From Natronoarchaeum mannanilyticum (GTDB lineage: Archaea; Halobacteriota; Halobacteria; Halobacteriales; Natronoarchaeaceae), in the NCBI RefSeq assembly GCF_039522665.1, contig NZ_BAAADV010000001.1, forward strand, positions 1,216,133 to 1,280,132: a stretch of 64,000 nt of DNA, given 5' to 3'. Shown here in pieces: positions 28,697 to 37,900 of the stretch. Each line of letters begins with the position of its first letter. Position 1 is the first letter of the stretch. The translations under genes were made by a program, and so were the position numbers. Under the pieces are notes generated by a model, which saw nothing but the letters and a program-made list of their open reading frames with translations, made no database searches and had not been told where the DNA came from.

Positions 28697-29038
28697 ATGG
28701 CCGCGGTCGTCTCACTGCTGGGGATCGTGCTCGCACCTGTGGCTGCGGGTGTCGTCTACGCCGATGCGAGCCGACGCGAGCTTTCACCGCCGATTCGGCG
28801 GTTGTGGGCCGGGAGCGTCGGATTCGCGACCGTCGTCGGATTTTTCCTGCCCGCGTTGTTCGAGGGCGCGCTCCACGAGTTCTACTTCGGGGTGGTCAAG
28901 TCCGGTCCCGTCGTCCACACGCCGTACGAACTACTTGTCCTCGACGTGAGCGTCGGTCTCGCCGCCGGTCTGCTGGCGATCGCTCTCTACCTGTTCGGCA
29001 GCCGGACCGTAGCGGACGGTCGAGGCGTCGGCGCGTAA
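28697..29038 (+). CDS. Three-helix membrane protein, function unknown
   Basis: A 113-residue integral membrane protein: hydrophobic segments at about residues 3-22, 37-58 and 78-101. It starts MAAVVSLLGIVLAPVAAGVV. No conserved catalytic residues are visible. It is divergent from the small membrane protein gene to its left, with roughly 100 bp between starts, and convergent with the acidic repeat protein gene. I do not recognise the family. Confidence 0.6.
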   Translation: MAAVVSLLGIVLAPVAAGVVYADASRRELSPPIRRLWAGSVGFATVVGFFLPALFEGALHEFYFGVVKSGPVVHTPYELLVLDVSVGLAAGLLAIALYLFGSRTVADGRGVGA

Positions 29039-29114
29039 GAACGTCCGTACGGTTCGTCGCGCCGGCCGCGACGATCGTCGTCCCGCCGCGATCGTCGTTC
29101 CGTCGGCCGGCTCG

Positions 29115-29825
29115 TCACTCCGGGTCGGTCTCGTCCTGCCGCGGATCGTCGTCGCTGCTTCCCTCGTCCGCGTCGTCGTCCTCCTCGTCCTCCGGTTCGA
29201 CGTCCGTCTCGTTCTGACGAGTTTCGATCGGTCCGTCGTTCTCGTCGCCGCCGTCGTCGATGTCGACGCCGTCGTCGCCGCCGTCGTCGATGTCGATGTC
29301 GACGCCGTCGTCGCCGCCGTCGTCGATGTCGATGTCGACGCCGTCGTCGCCGCCGTCTTCGATGTCGATCCGGATCGGCTCCGTCCCCTCGTCCGGACCG
29401 CTCGGCCCGAACGGCAGCAGGCCGCCGCCGTTCCGCTGGTCGGGAATCAGGTCGTCGACGTCCCGTTCGTTCGCATCGCGAGCGACGTCCCGGAGCACGC
29501 GCTCGATCTGGCTCCGTTCGAGTTGCTGGCCGACGCGCTTGCCGACGACGCCGCCGACCGCGTAGCCCACGAACTGCTCGACGGTCTGGCCCGGCGTGTA
29601 CCGGCCCACCGAGTTGCGGACGATCAGCCGCCCGGTCATCTGACCGACGAGTTCGCCCATCTTCTCGTACTCCATCGGCTCTTCGAGTCCCTCGCCCGAC
29701 AGCAGGGCGTCGACGTCGACGGCGTCGAGCACCTGCGTGATCGTGTCGGTCGCGAAGTACGCTTCGAGCCCTTTCTCGAGGCCGCGCTGTACGTGGTTCG
29801 AGACGTCTGCCGGTCCTGGCGTCAT
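29115..29825 (-). CDS. Acidic protein with glycine-zipper-like core and Asp repeats
   Basis: The 236-residue protein starts MTPGPADVSNHVQRGLEKGL. Residues ~70-115 (VEQFVGYAVGGVVGKRVGQQ) form a Gly-rich amphipathic segment resembling a glycine-zipper. The C-terminal third is extremely acidic and contains a tandem repeat GGDDGVDIDIDD (three copies). No signal peptide is seen. The Asp repeats could bind calcium, but this is only a suggestion. Its start is divergent to the acetamidase gene over 145 bp of promoter DNA. Confidence 0.65.
   Translation of the reverse strand: MTPGPADVSNHVQRGLEKGLEAYFATDTITQVLDAVDVDALLSGEGLEEPMEYEKMGELVGQMTGRLIVRNSVGRYTPGQTVEQFVGYAVGGVVGKRVGQQLERSQIERVLRDVARDANERDVDDLIPDQRNGGGLLPFGPSGPDEGTEPIRIDIEDGGDDGVDIDIDDGGDDGVDIDIDDGGDDGVDIDDGGDENDGPIETRQNETDVEPEDEEDDDADEGSSDDDPRQDETDPE
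29249..29369 (-). repeat. 36-bp tandem repeat encoding GGDDGVDIDIDD
   Basis: About three near-identical 36-bp units lie within the preceding gene; one unit is shortened by a codon pair. Near-perfect DNA identity indicates recent expansion. Confidence 0.85.
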
Positions 29826-29937
29826 AGTTTGGAATCCCCCGGACGTTCGCGTGCGTCGGTACGTTCTGTGGCCTCGAAAAGGTCGGGTTTGCGAGGGCAA
29901 GCCCGCCCGGAGAGCTTTCCGGATCCTGCCAGCCGAG

Positions 29938-29943
29938 TTTATC
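29938..29943 (+). promoter_or_regulatory. TATA box for the acetamidase gene
   Basis: TTTATC lies 28-33 bp upstream of ATG 29971 and overlaps the earlier in-frame ATG at 29944, so ATG 29971 is the better start. Confidence 0.5.
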
Positions 29944-29970
29944 ATGATCGATAGCGTAGTTTCGAACGGT

Positions 29971-31278
29971 ATGGCACAACGAGAGATCCACGACGTACTG
30001 GAGGTCGATCGGTACACGCTCGGACTGGTCGGCCCCGATCAGGAGTGGGCCGGCACGGTCGCCGACGGCGGGACGATCAAGACCCACACGCCGCCGGCGT
30101 GCTGGGGGCCGATGATCACGCCCGAGTTCCGCGGCGGCCACGAGGTGACCCGTCCGATCCGCGTCGAGAACGCCGAGGTCGGCGACGCGGTCGCGCTGAA
30201 GATCAAAGACATCGAGGTGACCAGCGTGGCGACCAGCACCGGCTCGATGCGCGAGCGCGAGGGAGCGTTCGGCAGCGACCCGTTCGTCGACCACCGGTGT
30301 CCCGAGTGCGGCACCGAGTGGCCCGAGAGCGTCGTCGAGGGCACCGGCGAGGAGTCGATCAAGTGCAAGGACTGCGGCGCCAACGCCTCGGCGTTCGGCT
30401 TCGAGTTCGGCTACACCGTCGCGTTCGACGACGACCGGTCGGTGGGGATCACGGTCGGCGAGGAGGGCGCCCACGATCTGGCCGAGCGCGCCGAGGAGGC
30501 GATGGCGATCCCCGAGCACTCCCGCCAGCATCCGATCCTGCTGTACGAGCCCGACGAGATGCCGGGGACGCTCGGGCGCCTGCGGCCGTTCGCCGGCAAC
30601 ATCGGCACGACGCCGCCGGTCGAGCTGCCGGATTCGCACAACGCCGGCGACTTCGGGCAGTTCCTGATCGGCGCCGACCACGAGTGGGGCCTGGAGGACG
30701 AGGACGCCCTCGCGGAGCGCACCGACGGCCACATGGACGTTCCGGAGGTGCGGGCCGGCGCGACGCTGCTCTGTCCCGTGAAGGTCGACGGCGCGGGCGT
30801 CTACGTCGGCGACCTCCACGCGAACCAGGGCGACGGCGAGCTATCGCTGCACACGACCGACGTGAGCGGGCGCACCGAGGTCGAAGTGAAGGTCATCAAG
30901 GACCTCGACATCGACGGCCCCGTTCTGCTGCCCAACGAGGAGGACCTGCCCCACATCAGCAAGCCCTACAGCGACGAGGAGCTCGACGCCGGGCGCGAGC
31001 TGGCCGAGCAGTACGACACCGACCTGACCGAGGAGATGGGCCCGATCCAGGTGATCGGCTCGGGCGAGACGATCAACGCCGCCACCGAGAACGCGTTCGA
31101 CCGCGCCGGCAAGCTGCTGGACATGACCGAGGGCGAGGTCCGCGGCCGGTGCACGTTCACCGGCGGCGTCCAGATCGGCCGGCTCCCCGGCGTCGTCCAG
31201 CTGGACATGCTGGCGCCGATGGAGAAGTTGGAGGAGCGCGGGATGGACCACCTCGTGCGCGAACAGTACGGGCTCTGA
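29971..31278 (+). CDS. Acetamidase/formamidase family protein with zinc-ribbon insertion
   Basis: A 435-residue FmdA/AmdA-like protein with family phrases THTPPACWGPMITPEFRGG (residues ~31-49) and LLCPVKVDGAGVYVGDLHANQGDGE (~267-291). The family hydrolyses short amides such as formamide or acetamide to ammonia and the acid. Residues ~110-140 carry a four-Cys ribbon (CPECGTEW ... KCKDCGAN) inserted in the N-terminal half, which the usual bacterial enzymes lack as far as I know. The rest is full length. It is likely cytoplasmic and may supply nitrogen from amides. Confidence 0.87.
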   Translation: MAQREIHDVLEVDRYTLGLVGPDQEWAGTVADGGTIKTHTPPACWGPMITPEFRGGHEVTRPIRVENAEVGDAVALKIKDIEVTSVATSTGSMREREGAFGSDPFVDHRCPECGTEWPESVVEGTGEESIKCKDCGANASAFGFEFGYTVAFDDDRSVGITVGEEGAHDLAERAEEAMAIPEHSRQHPILLYEPDEMPGTLGRLRPFAGNIGTTPPVELPDSHNAGDFGQFLIGADHEWGLEDEDALAERTDGHMDVPEVRAGATLLCPVKVDGAGVYVGDLHANQGDGELSLHTTDVSGRTEVEVKVIKDLDIDGPVLLPNEEDLPHISKPYSDEELDAGRELAEQYDTDLTEEMGPIQVIGSGETINAATENAFDRAGKLLDMTEGEVRGRCTFTGGVQIGRLPGVVQLDMLAPMEKLEERGMDHLVREQYGL

Positions 31279-31467
31279 TCCGTCAGGGCTCCGCTGCCGC
31301 TTCGATTCACCCGTCGATGCGTCGCGGGTGACCCGTCACGCCCGATCGCCGCTCTATTTACCGTCTCCGCTCGCACCGTTCCCGCTACGTACAGCTATTG
31401 GCCTCTCGTACCGCTCCGGAACGCGCGTGATCGATTCGGACGCCGACGGCGATATACCGTATTGTTA

Positions 31468-31481
31468 ATATATAAATTATA
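31468..31481 (+). promoter_or_regulatory. AT-rich promoter of the alkaline phosphatase gene
   Basis: ATATATAAATTATA lies about 40-53 bp before the ATG, predicting a transcript start near 31495-31500 and a leader of roughly 20-25 nt. A phosphate-response element may lie in the surrounding AT-rich stretch (31455-31500), but I cannot identify one. Confidence 0.5.
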
Positions 31482-31520
31482 AAAGTACTACTTGCAACGA
31501 AATTTCGATCTACGTGCAGC

Positions 31521-33137
31521 ATGCGACGACGACAGTTCATCACGGCGCTGGGTGCAACGGGACTGCTCGGAGCGGCCGGACCTGCGAGCGCGGGTACCGG
31601 CGAGGGGGCTCTGGGGAGTGAGATCGAGAACGTCATCGTGCTGATCGGCGACGGGATGGGGTTCGACCCGATCGAGGTGACGTCGGTCGTCCACGGCGAC
31701 CTGTCGATGCAGTCGATGACCGGCGTGGGCTACACGCGGACGAACTCTCGGAGCGGCGAAGTGACAGATTCGGCCGCCGCGGGGACGGCGTTGGCGACCG
31801 GACACAAGGCGTACAACGGACAAATCTCGGTCCGAGGCGAGCAGGGTGACGAAGATCCGACGCCGCTACTGACGCAACTCGAACTCGCCCAGGAGCGGGG
31901 CAAGGCGACCGGGCTTGTCTCGACGACGCGGATCACGCACGCGACGCCCGCGGCGTTCGGCTCGCACGTTCCGGACCGGGGCATGGAGGAGGTCATCGCG
32001 GAGCAGCTCGTCGACACCGGCGTCGACGTCCTCATGGGCGGCGGGCGCGACCAGTGGTCCGGCGACCTGCTCGACCGGGCGCGCTCGGAGGACTACGAGG
32101 TGCTGTTCGACGAGAGCGACCTCCGGGGCGCCGACGGCGACCGGCTGCTGGGCCTGTTCGACGACAGCCACGTCACCTACACGCTCGACCGCGACGATTC
32201 GATCCCGTCGCTCCCGCGGATGACCGCGTCCGCGGTCGACCGCCTAGAGGGCGACGAGGGGTTCTTCCTGACGGTCGAGGGCGGCCGCATCGACCACGCC
32301 GAGCACGGCAACGACGCCCAGACGACCGTCGCCGAGACGGCGGAGTTCGACGCGGTCGTCGACTGGGCGCTCGACTACGCCGAGGGGCGAGACGACACGC
32401 TCGTCGTCGTCACCTCGGATCACGAAACCGGCGGGATGGCGACCGGGAACGGTTACGGCTCGCCGATCGAGGCCGACGCGATCCGGTCGGCGCAGGCGAG
32501 CAACGCGGCCATCGCCGCCGCCATCGACGACGGCGCCGACGTCCGCGAGGCCGTCGAGGGGAATGTCGACGTCGAACTTACCGACGAGGACGTCGCGCGG
32601 ATCGAGGACGCCCGGGACGCCGACGGCTCCTACGCGCTCTCGAACGAACTCGGAGCGGTCGTCTCCGAACACCTCGGCGTCGCCTGGGCCTCGAACGCCC
32701 ACACTGGACCGGCCCAGACGGTCATGGCTGCCGGCCCCGGCGTCGAGCCGTTTGACGGCTGGATCCACCACGTCGACCTGTCGGTGACCGTCGCGGCCCT
32801 CCTGCTGTTCGGACGGCTCGCGGACGTCTCGGACGACGAACGCGAGCGCTGGGAGCGTCGGGTGGCCCGGAACGGTCCGAGCGGTCGTCTGGACGCCTAC
32901 CTCGCCCTGGAGTACGTCGGCCCCGCCACGGACGACGTGACCGAGGCGCTCGACGTCGACGGGGACGGGGTCGTCGACTACGCCGACGTGCTTCGGATTC
33001 TGGACGACGAGGAACCCTCGGACTCGAAGCCCGGTCGAGGTCGCGGACGGGGCCGCAACCGGGATGACGACGGGCGCGGTCGCGGCCGCCCCGACAAGTG
33101 GGAGCGCCGCACGCCGGACCGGTTCCACGACGCCTGA
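31521..33137 (+). CDS. phoA: Exported alkaline phosphatase with dockerin-like tail
   Basis: The 538-residue protein starts with a Tat leader (MRRRQFITALGATGLLGAAG, cleavage likely near PASA-G). The nucleophile is Ser ~84 in VTDSAAAGTALATG; metal-ligand motifs GGRIDHAEHGND and VVTSDHETGG are present. It hydrolyses phosphate monoesters outside the cell. After the enzyme domain, residues ~478-495 form one dockerin/EF-hand-like unit (DVDGDGVVDYADVLRIL) and the end is a basic Gly-Arg-rich tail (RGRGRGRN ... GRGRGRPDKW), unusual in this acidic proteome. A single dockerin repeat and the Arg-rich tail might tether the enzyme to a partner or to DNA; this is inferred. Confidence 0.92.
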   Translation: MRRRQFITALGATGLLGAAGPASAGTGEGALGSEIENVIVLIGDGMGFDPIEVTSVVHGDLSMQSMTGVGYTRTNSRSGEVTDSAAAGTALATGHKAYNGQISVRGEQGDEDPTPLLTQLELAQERGKATGLVSTTRITHATPAAFGSHVPDRGMEEVIAEQLVDTGVDVLMGGGRDQWSGDLLDRARSEDYEVLFDESDLRGADGDRLLGLFDDSHVTYTLDRDDSIPSLPRMTASAVDRLEGDEGFFLTVEGGRIDHAEHGNDAQTTVAETAEFDAVVDWALDYAEGRDDTLVVVTSDHETGGMATGNGYGSPIEADAIRSAQASNAAIAAAIDDGADVREAVEGNVDVELTDEDVARIEDARDADGSYALSNELGAVVSEHLGVAWASNAHTGPAQTVMAAGPGVEPFDGWIHHVDLSVTVAALLLFGRLADVSDDERERWERRVARNGPSGRLDAYLALEYVGPATDDVTEALDVDGDGVVDYADVLRILDDEEPSDSKPGRGRGRGRNRDDDGRGRGRPDKWERRTPDRFHDA

Positions 33138-33219
33138 TCGTCGCCGTTCCGAGTTCTCTTCTTATTCGTCCGGCGGGTCATTGTCGGATGCCGCGGCTCG
33201 GTCGTCCGGACGCCGCAGT

Positions 33220-34425
33220 TCAGTCGGCGTCCCCCGTCCCGGCTCCGACGATCGGCTTGCCGCCGAGGCCGAGCCGGAGGAACGCCGGGATCGTCACGAG
33301 CGCGATCAGGATCTCCAGTCCGCCGGCGACGAAGAACGCCGCGAGGTAGCCGAACTCGCTCGCGACGCCGCCGCCGACGAGAAAGCCCGTCAGGAAGCCG
33401 ACGCTGCCGAACAGGTTGAACCCGCCCATCGCGACGCCGCGGTCGCCGTCGCGGGCGACGTCGGTGACCAGCGCCATCGTCGCCGGCGAGATGAGCGCGC
33501 CGAGCACGCCGACGACGACCATGCCGACGCCCGCCAGCCGGAGCGTCGGCGCCAGCCCGACGCCGATCACGCCGAGCCCGTACAGCGCCGAGCCGACGAC
33601 GATCGGAACGCGGCGTCCGATCCGGTCGGACAGCTTGCCCATCGGATACTGCAGGAGCGCGAAGGGAGCGAAAAACAGCATCAGGACGAGTCCCGTCTCG
33701 CCCGGCCCGATCCCGAACTGGTCCTGGAAGTACAGCGTCCCGACCAGCGCGAAGAAGCCGGCGGTCAGCCGGTCGATCAGGCCGAAGGCGTACGGAATCC
33801 CGAGCGTCGGCGTCGCGCGGAGCGACGCCACCGCCTCGCGGGCGCTACGCCCGCCGGACGGGGCGCGATCCTCGACGAACCAGACCAGCCCGCCGGCGGC
33901 GAACAGCAGCGCGCAGGCGAGATACAGCGGCGCGAGCGGATCTATTTCGGAGAGCTGGCCGCCCAGCGGCGCCCCGACGGCCGTCCCGGTGCCGATGGCG
34001 ATGCCCGCCGCGCCCATGTTCCGGCCGTGGCCGCCCTCCAGATCCATCAGCATCGTCATCGCCAGCGAGAACGCGCCGATCGTCGCGGCGCCCTGGACGA
34101 CCCGCAGGACGAGCACGGCGCCGAAGCTGGGCGCGGCGATCGCCGGCAGGGCGCCCAGTGTCGCGTAGCCGATCGCGCCGCCGAACGCCCCCGCGGCGAT
34201 GAAGGGAACCCGTCGGCCCGTGGCGTCGCTGAGCGCGCCCCAGACGCCGACGAACGTCACGAACGCCGCGAACTCGGCGGCGAGGAACCACATGCCGGCG
34301 TCGAGCTCGGTCGTCGCGCCGAGGGCTTGCACGAGGCCGCCGATCCCCGGATAGAGGAGGACCTGCGCGAGCAGGACCGAGGCCACGACGGCGGCGAGCA
34401 CGATGCGGTCGCGGTGAGTACTCAC
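33220..34425 (-). CDS. MFS transporter
   Basis: A 401-residue membrane protein starting at GTG with about 12 hydrophobic helices. The loop 2-3 motif GALSDATGRRVPFIAAG and its repeat in the second half (GKLSDRIGRRVPIVVG) are typical of drug/metabolite MFS proteins. A cytoplasmic loop near residues 185-195 separates the halves. The substrate cannot be predicted; an efflux role is common for this subgroup. No operon partner. Confidence 0.88.
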   Translation of the reverse strand: MSTHRDRIVLAAVVASVLLAQVLLYPGIGGLVQALGATTELDAGMWFLAAEFAAFVTFVGVWGALSDATGRRVPFIAAGAFGGAIGYATLGALPAIAAPSFGAVLVLRVVQGAATIGAFSLAMTMLMDLEGGHGRNMGAAGIAIGTGTAVGAPLGGQLSEIDPLAPLYLACALLFAAGGLVWFVEDRAPSGGRSAREAVASLRATPTLGIPYAFGLIDRLTAGFFALVGTLYFQDQFGIGPGETGLVLMLFFAPFALLQYPMGKLSDRIGRRVPIVVGSALYGLGVIGVGLAPTLRLAGVGMVVVGVLGALISPATMALVTDVARDGDRGVAMGGFNLFGSVGFLTGFLVGGGVASEFGYLAAFFVAGGLEILIALVTIPAFLRLGLGGKPIVGAGTGDAD

Positions 34426-34512
34426 GGTTGCAGGATGTTGGGCGTCGAGCGTGTTAACGGCTGCTGAATCGGTCGGCGGTTCCTGACTATTCGTCCGGTT
34501 CAGGGGCTGTGC

Positions 34513-34884
34513 TCAGTCCAGTCGCTCGACCAGCTCGACGACGTAGCCGTCCGGGTCCTCGACGAACGCCACTCGCCGATCGATGTCGTCCATCGTCGTC
34601 GGCTCCGTGCGAACGGGCGGGTCGGCGCGCTCGACGAGGCGCTCGAACGTCTCGTCGACGCTGTCGACGCCGACGGCGACGTGGGCCACCGATCCAGCGT
34701 CGATCTCCGGTCCACCCTCGGGATCGTATTTAAACTGGAACTCGCCGTGCTCGCCGCCGATATACACGTTCTGTACGCCGTCGCTGGTGAACGACCAGTT
34801 CTCCTCCAGGCCGAGGGCGTCGACGTAGAACGACCGCGTTCGGTCGATGTCGGACACCCACAGCGCGGTGTGGATCACGTCCAT
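34513..34884 (-). CDS. Glyoxalase/VOC superfamily protein
   Basis: The 123-residue protein has the two-module VOC fold: HTALWVSDIDRTRSFYVDAL at the start and HVAVGVDSVDETFERLVER in the second half, ending with FVEDPDGYVVELVERL. The putative metal ligands (His near residues 5 and 68, Glu near 118) match lactoylglutathione-lyase-like enzymes, though haloarchaea lack glutathione, so the substrate is unknown. It is divergent from metY. Confidence 0.85.
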   Translation of the reverse strand: MDVIHTALWVSDIDRTRSFYVDALGLEENWSFTSDGVQNVYIGGEHGEFQFKYDPEGGPEIDAGSVAHVAVGVDSVDETFERLVERADPPVRTEPTTMDDIDRRVAFVEDPDGYVVELVERLD

Positions 34885-35059
34885 GGGCGTGGTGTCGGCG
34901 GCCGGAGAGAAGTCGGTTGCGTCTCGACGGAGTGGTTCGCATCGTCGAAGATTCGAGCAGCGCCGGGGTCGACGATCATCCGTGCTAACTATTGGCAATA
35001 TTTGCGAATCTTGCCGTAACTGGCGGTTATTTCCGCGTGGGGAGATATGCGTCGTATAC

Positions 35060-36349
35060 ATGACCGACTCGGACGAGCCGGAGTTCCGAACCCGCAGCCT
35101 CCACGCGGGGCAGGAGCCCGATCCGGCGACGGGGGCCCGGGCACCGCCGCTCTACCAGACCACGTCGTACGTCTTCGACGACGCCGACCGCGCCGCCGAC
35201 CTGTACGCGCTGGAGGCCGACGGACACATCTACTCGCGGATGACAAACCCGACGGTGCAGATGCTCGAAGAGCGCCTCGCGGATCTGGAGGGCGGCGCGG
35301 GCGCCGTCGCGACCGGCAGCGGGATGGCCGCGCTCGACGCCGCGACGCTCGTGCTCGCGAGCGTGGGCGACAACGTCGTCTGCTCGACGGACACTTACGG
35401 CGGCACGACGGCCTATCTCTCTCACACCGCCAACCGACGGGGGATCGAGGCCCGCTTCGTCCCGACGCTCGACTACGAGGCCTACGAGGAGGCGATCGAC
35501 GAGGACACCGCCTACGTCCACCTCGAAACCATCGGCAACCCCTCGCTGGTGACGCCGGACTTCGAGCGCGTCGCCGAGCTCGCACACGAGCGAGACGTGC
35601 CCGTCGTCGGCGACAACACGTTCGCGACGCCCGCGCTCTGTAACCCCCTGGAGCACGGCGCCGACGTGGTGTGGAACTCGACGACGAAGTGGATCCACGG
35701 CTCGGGGACGACGATCGGCGGCGTCCTCGTCGACGGCGGCGACTTCGACTGGGAAGCGGGCGGCTACGAGGAGATCGCCGGGACGAACCCGGCGTACCAC
35801 GACACCGACTTCAGCGAGGACTTCGCCGACGCGCCCTTCGCCGCGGCGGCGCGGTTCCGCTCGCTGCGGAGTTTAGGGAACCAGCAGCACCCCTTCGACG
35901 CCTGGCAGACCTTACAGGGCCTGGAGACGCTGCCGATCCGGATGGAGAAGCACTGCGAGAACGCCGCCATCGTCGCGGAGTACCTCGCGGACCACGACGA
36001 GGTCGCGTGGGTGTCGTATCCGGGCCTGGAGAGCCACGAAACCCACGGGAACGCGAGCGAGTATCTGGATGGCGGGTACGGCGGCATGATCGCGTTCGGT
36101 CTCGAAGGCGGATTCGAAGCGGGCAAGCGCTTCTGCGAGGAGGCCGAACTCGCGAGCTTCCTCGCGAACATCGGCGACGCGAAGACGCTGGTGATCCACC
36201 CCGCGAGCACGACGCACGGCCAGCTGACCCCCGAGGAACAGGAGGAAGCCGGCGTGACGCAGGATCTGATCCGGCTCTCGGTGGGGATCGAGGACCCCGC
36301 GGACATCCTGGCCGACATCGAGCACGCGATCGGGGCTGCCGGCGAGTAA
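35060..36349 (+). CDS. metY: O-acetylhomoserine sulfhydrylase (Cys/Met metabolism PLP enzyme)
   Basis: The 429-residue PLP enzyme starts MTDSDEPEFRTRSLHAGQEP. Family features include YSRMTNPTVQMLEERLADLE, the PLP lysine ~Lys210 in NSTTKWIHGSG and the C-terminal KTLVIHPASTTHGQL. Its length and the long insertion around residues 220-260 fit O-acetylhomoserine sulfhydrylases rather than the shorter cystathionine gamma-synthases. It would convert O-acetylhomoserine and sulfide to homocysteine. metX, which makes that substrate, follows on the same strand, supporting the call. A TATA-like GTTATTTCC is at about -30. Confidence 0.92.
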   Translation: MTDSDEPEFRTRSLHAGQEPDPATGARAPPLYQTTSYVFDDADRAADLYALEADGHIYSRMTNPTVQMLEERLADLEGGAGAVATGSGMAALDAATLVLASVGDNVVCSTDTYGGTTAYLSHTANRRGIEARFVPTLDYEAYEEAIDEDTAYVHLETIGNPSLVTPDFERVAELAHERDVPVVGDNTFATPALCNPLEHGADVVWNSTTKWIHGSGTTIGGVLVDGGDFDWEAGGYEEIAGTNPAYHDTDFSEDFADAPFAAAARFRSLRSLGNQQHPFDAWQTLQGLETLPIRMEKHCENAAIVAEYLADHDEVAWVSYPGLESHETHGNASEYLDGGYGGMIAFGLEGGFEAGKRFCEEAELASFLANIGDAKTLVIHPASTTHGQLTPEEQEEAGVTQDLIRLSVGIEDPADILADIEHAIGAAGE

Positions 36350-36489
36350 CGCGCAAGAATCATGACATGCCGATGCTCTAGAACGACCGTGAAACGAGCG
36401 AATCGGGCGACGAATCTCCCGTCAGAAGCCGAGCGTCGGCGTCGAGCCGGCGCCACTTCGGCGTCGACGAGCACCGGAGGTGACCGCCG

Positions 36490-37722
36490 ATGAACGCCGA
36501 CGCCGGCGTGCTCGATCTCGGCGAGTTCGAGTTCGAGTGCGGCGAGTCGATCCCCCGGCTCGACGTCGCCTACGAGGCCTACGGCGAGTTCGACGGCGAG
36601 AACGCGGTGCTGGTCTGTCACGCCCTGACCGGCAGCGCTCACGTCGCCCACCGCCGGCTCGACGACGAGCCGGCCGACGCCCAGCCCACCGGCGGCCAGG
36701 CCCACGCCTGGTGGTCCGACATCGTCGGGCCGGGCAAGGCCATCGACACGAAGGAGTACTACGTCGTCTGCGTGAACATCCCCGGCTCGTGCTACGGGAC
36801 GACGGGCCCGGCCAGCGAGAACCCCGAGACGGGCGAGGCCTACGGCGCGGAGTTCCCGCCGGTGACCGTCGCCGACTGGACCCGCGTCCAGCGCCGCGCG
36901 CTCGACGCGCTCGGCGTGGGGCGACTCCACGCCGTCGTCGGCGGCAGCGTCGGCGGGATGAACGTGCTGGACTGGGCGAAGCGCTACCCCGACGACGTGC
37001 GCCGGCTCGCGCCGATCGCCACCGCCGGCCGGCTCGACCCCCAGAGCCTCGCGCTGGACGCCATCGCGCGGCGGGCGATCCGCGCCGATCCGAACTGGAA
37101 CGGCGGGTACTACTACGGCGAGGATCAGGAGCCGCCCTCCGAGGGGCTGGCGCTGGCCCGCCAGATCGGCCACGTGATGTACCTCTCGAAGGCGTCGATG
37201 TCCCAGAAGTTCGGCCGGCGCGCCGCGGGCCGGGACGCCGGCGGCGAGCAGTTCCCGGCCGACGCCGCGGCGGCGTTTTTCCCCTACCGGGACGTCGAGT
37301 CCTACCTCGACTACCAGGCCGAGAAGTTCGTCGACCGGTTCGACGCCAACAGCTACCTCTACCTGACCCGCGCGATGGACAACTACGACCTCGCGTCGGG
37401 CTACGAGAGCGACGCCGATGCGCTGGCGGCCTTCACCGGCGAGGCGCTGGTGATGAGCTTCACCGGCGACTGGCACTTCACGACCGAGCAGGCCGAGTCG
37501 CTGGCCGACGGGTTCCGGGACGCCGACGTCGAGATCGCTCACCACGTCATCGAGTCGGACCACGGCCACGACGCCTTCCTCGTCGAGCCGGACAACGTCG
37601 GCCCGCCGCTCGCGGATTTCCTGTCGGCCGGCGTCGAGGGCAAGGCCGTCACCGACACCGACGAGGACCCCCGCGAGGACTCCGACTTCGCGCCGGTCCA
37701 CACGAGTCTGTTTTCGGACTGA
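36490..37722 (+). CDS. metX: Homoserine O-acetyltransferase
   Basis: A 410-residue alpha/beta-hydrolase-fold enzyme. It shows CHALTGSAH, the conserved [15 protein letters not shown], the nucleophile elbow [13 protein letters not shown] (Ser ~153), Asp in FTGDWHFTT and His in [10 protein letters not shown]. It acetylates homoserine, providing the substrate of MetY encoded 140 bp upstream. The gap holds no gene, so the two are likely one operon. A slightly extended acidic C-terminus is normal for haloarchaea. Confidence 0.93.
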   Translation: MNADAGVLDLGEFEFECGESIPRLDVAYEAYGEFDGENAVLVCHALTGSAHVAHRRLDDEPADAQPTGGQAHAWWSDIVGPGKAIDTKEYYVVCVNIPGSCYGTTGPASENPETGEAYGAEFPPVTVADWTRVQRRALDALGVGRLHAVVGGSVGGMNVLDWAKRYPDDVRRLAPIATAGRLDPQSLALDAIARRAIRADPNWNGGYYYGEDQEPPSEGLALARQIGHVMYLSKASMSQKFGRRAAGRDAGGEQFPADAAAAFFPYRDVESYLDYQAEKFVDRFDANSYLYLTRAMDNYDLASGYESDADALAAFTGEALVMSFTGDWHFTTEQAESLADGFRDADVEIAHHVIESDHGHDAFLVEPDNVGPPLADFLSAGVEGKAVTDTDEDPREDSDFAPVHTSLFSD

Positions 37723-37753
37723 GGGTCGGCTGACGGAACGCGGTTCGGTTTGA

Positions 37754-37846
37754 AATCCGGAACTAGCTACCGCCCGTGGCGGAACCGACATTGGCGACGG
37801 CGTCCGAAAGGCCAACGAGCACTTCGCGGCGGCGAGCAACGACTCG
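37754..37846 (+). pseudogene. Remnant of a VWA-domain gene
   Basis: The frame opened after TGA at 37751 reads LATARGGTDIGDGVRKANEH followed by FAAASNDSR. This closely matches the metal-site strand and helix of von Willebrand A domains (GGTxIxxG followed by an A-rich helix). There is no ATG, GTG or TTG in frame here, and nothing upstream belongs to a VWA protein. The frame continues without a stop into the next gene, which suggests a deletion that joined a VWA gene fragment to it. Confidence 0.65.
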
Positions 37847-37900
37847 CGGTCCCGGTACGGTCGCTACCGCGATATCACGGAAGTCGAGCACTGCAAAATC

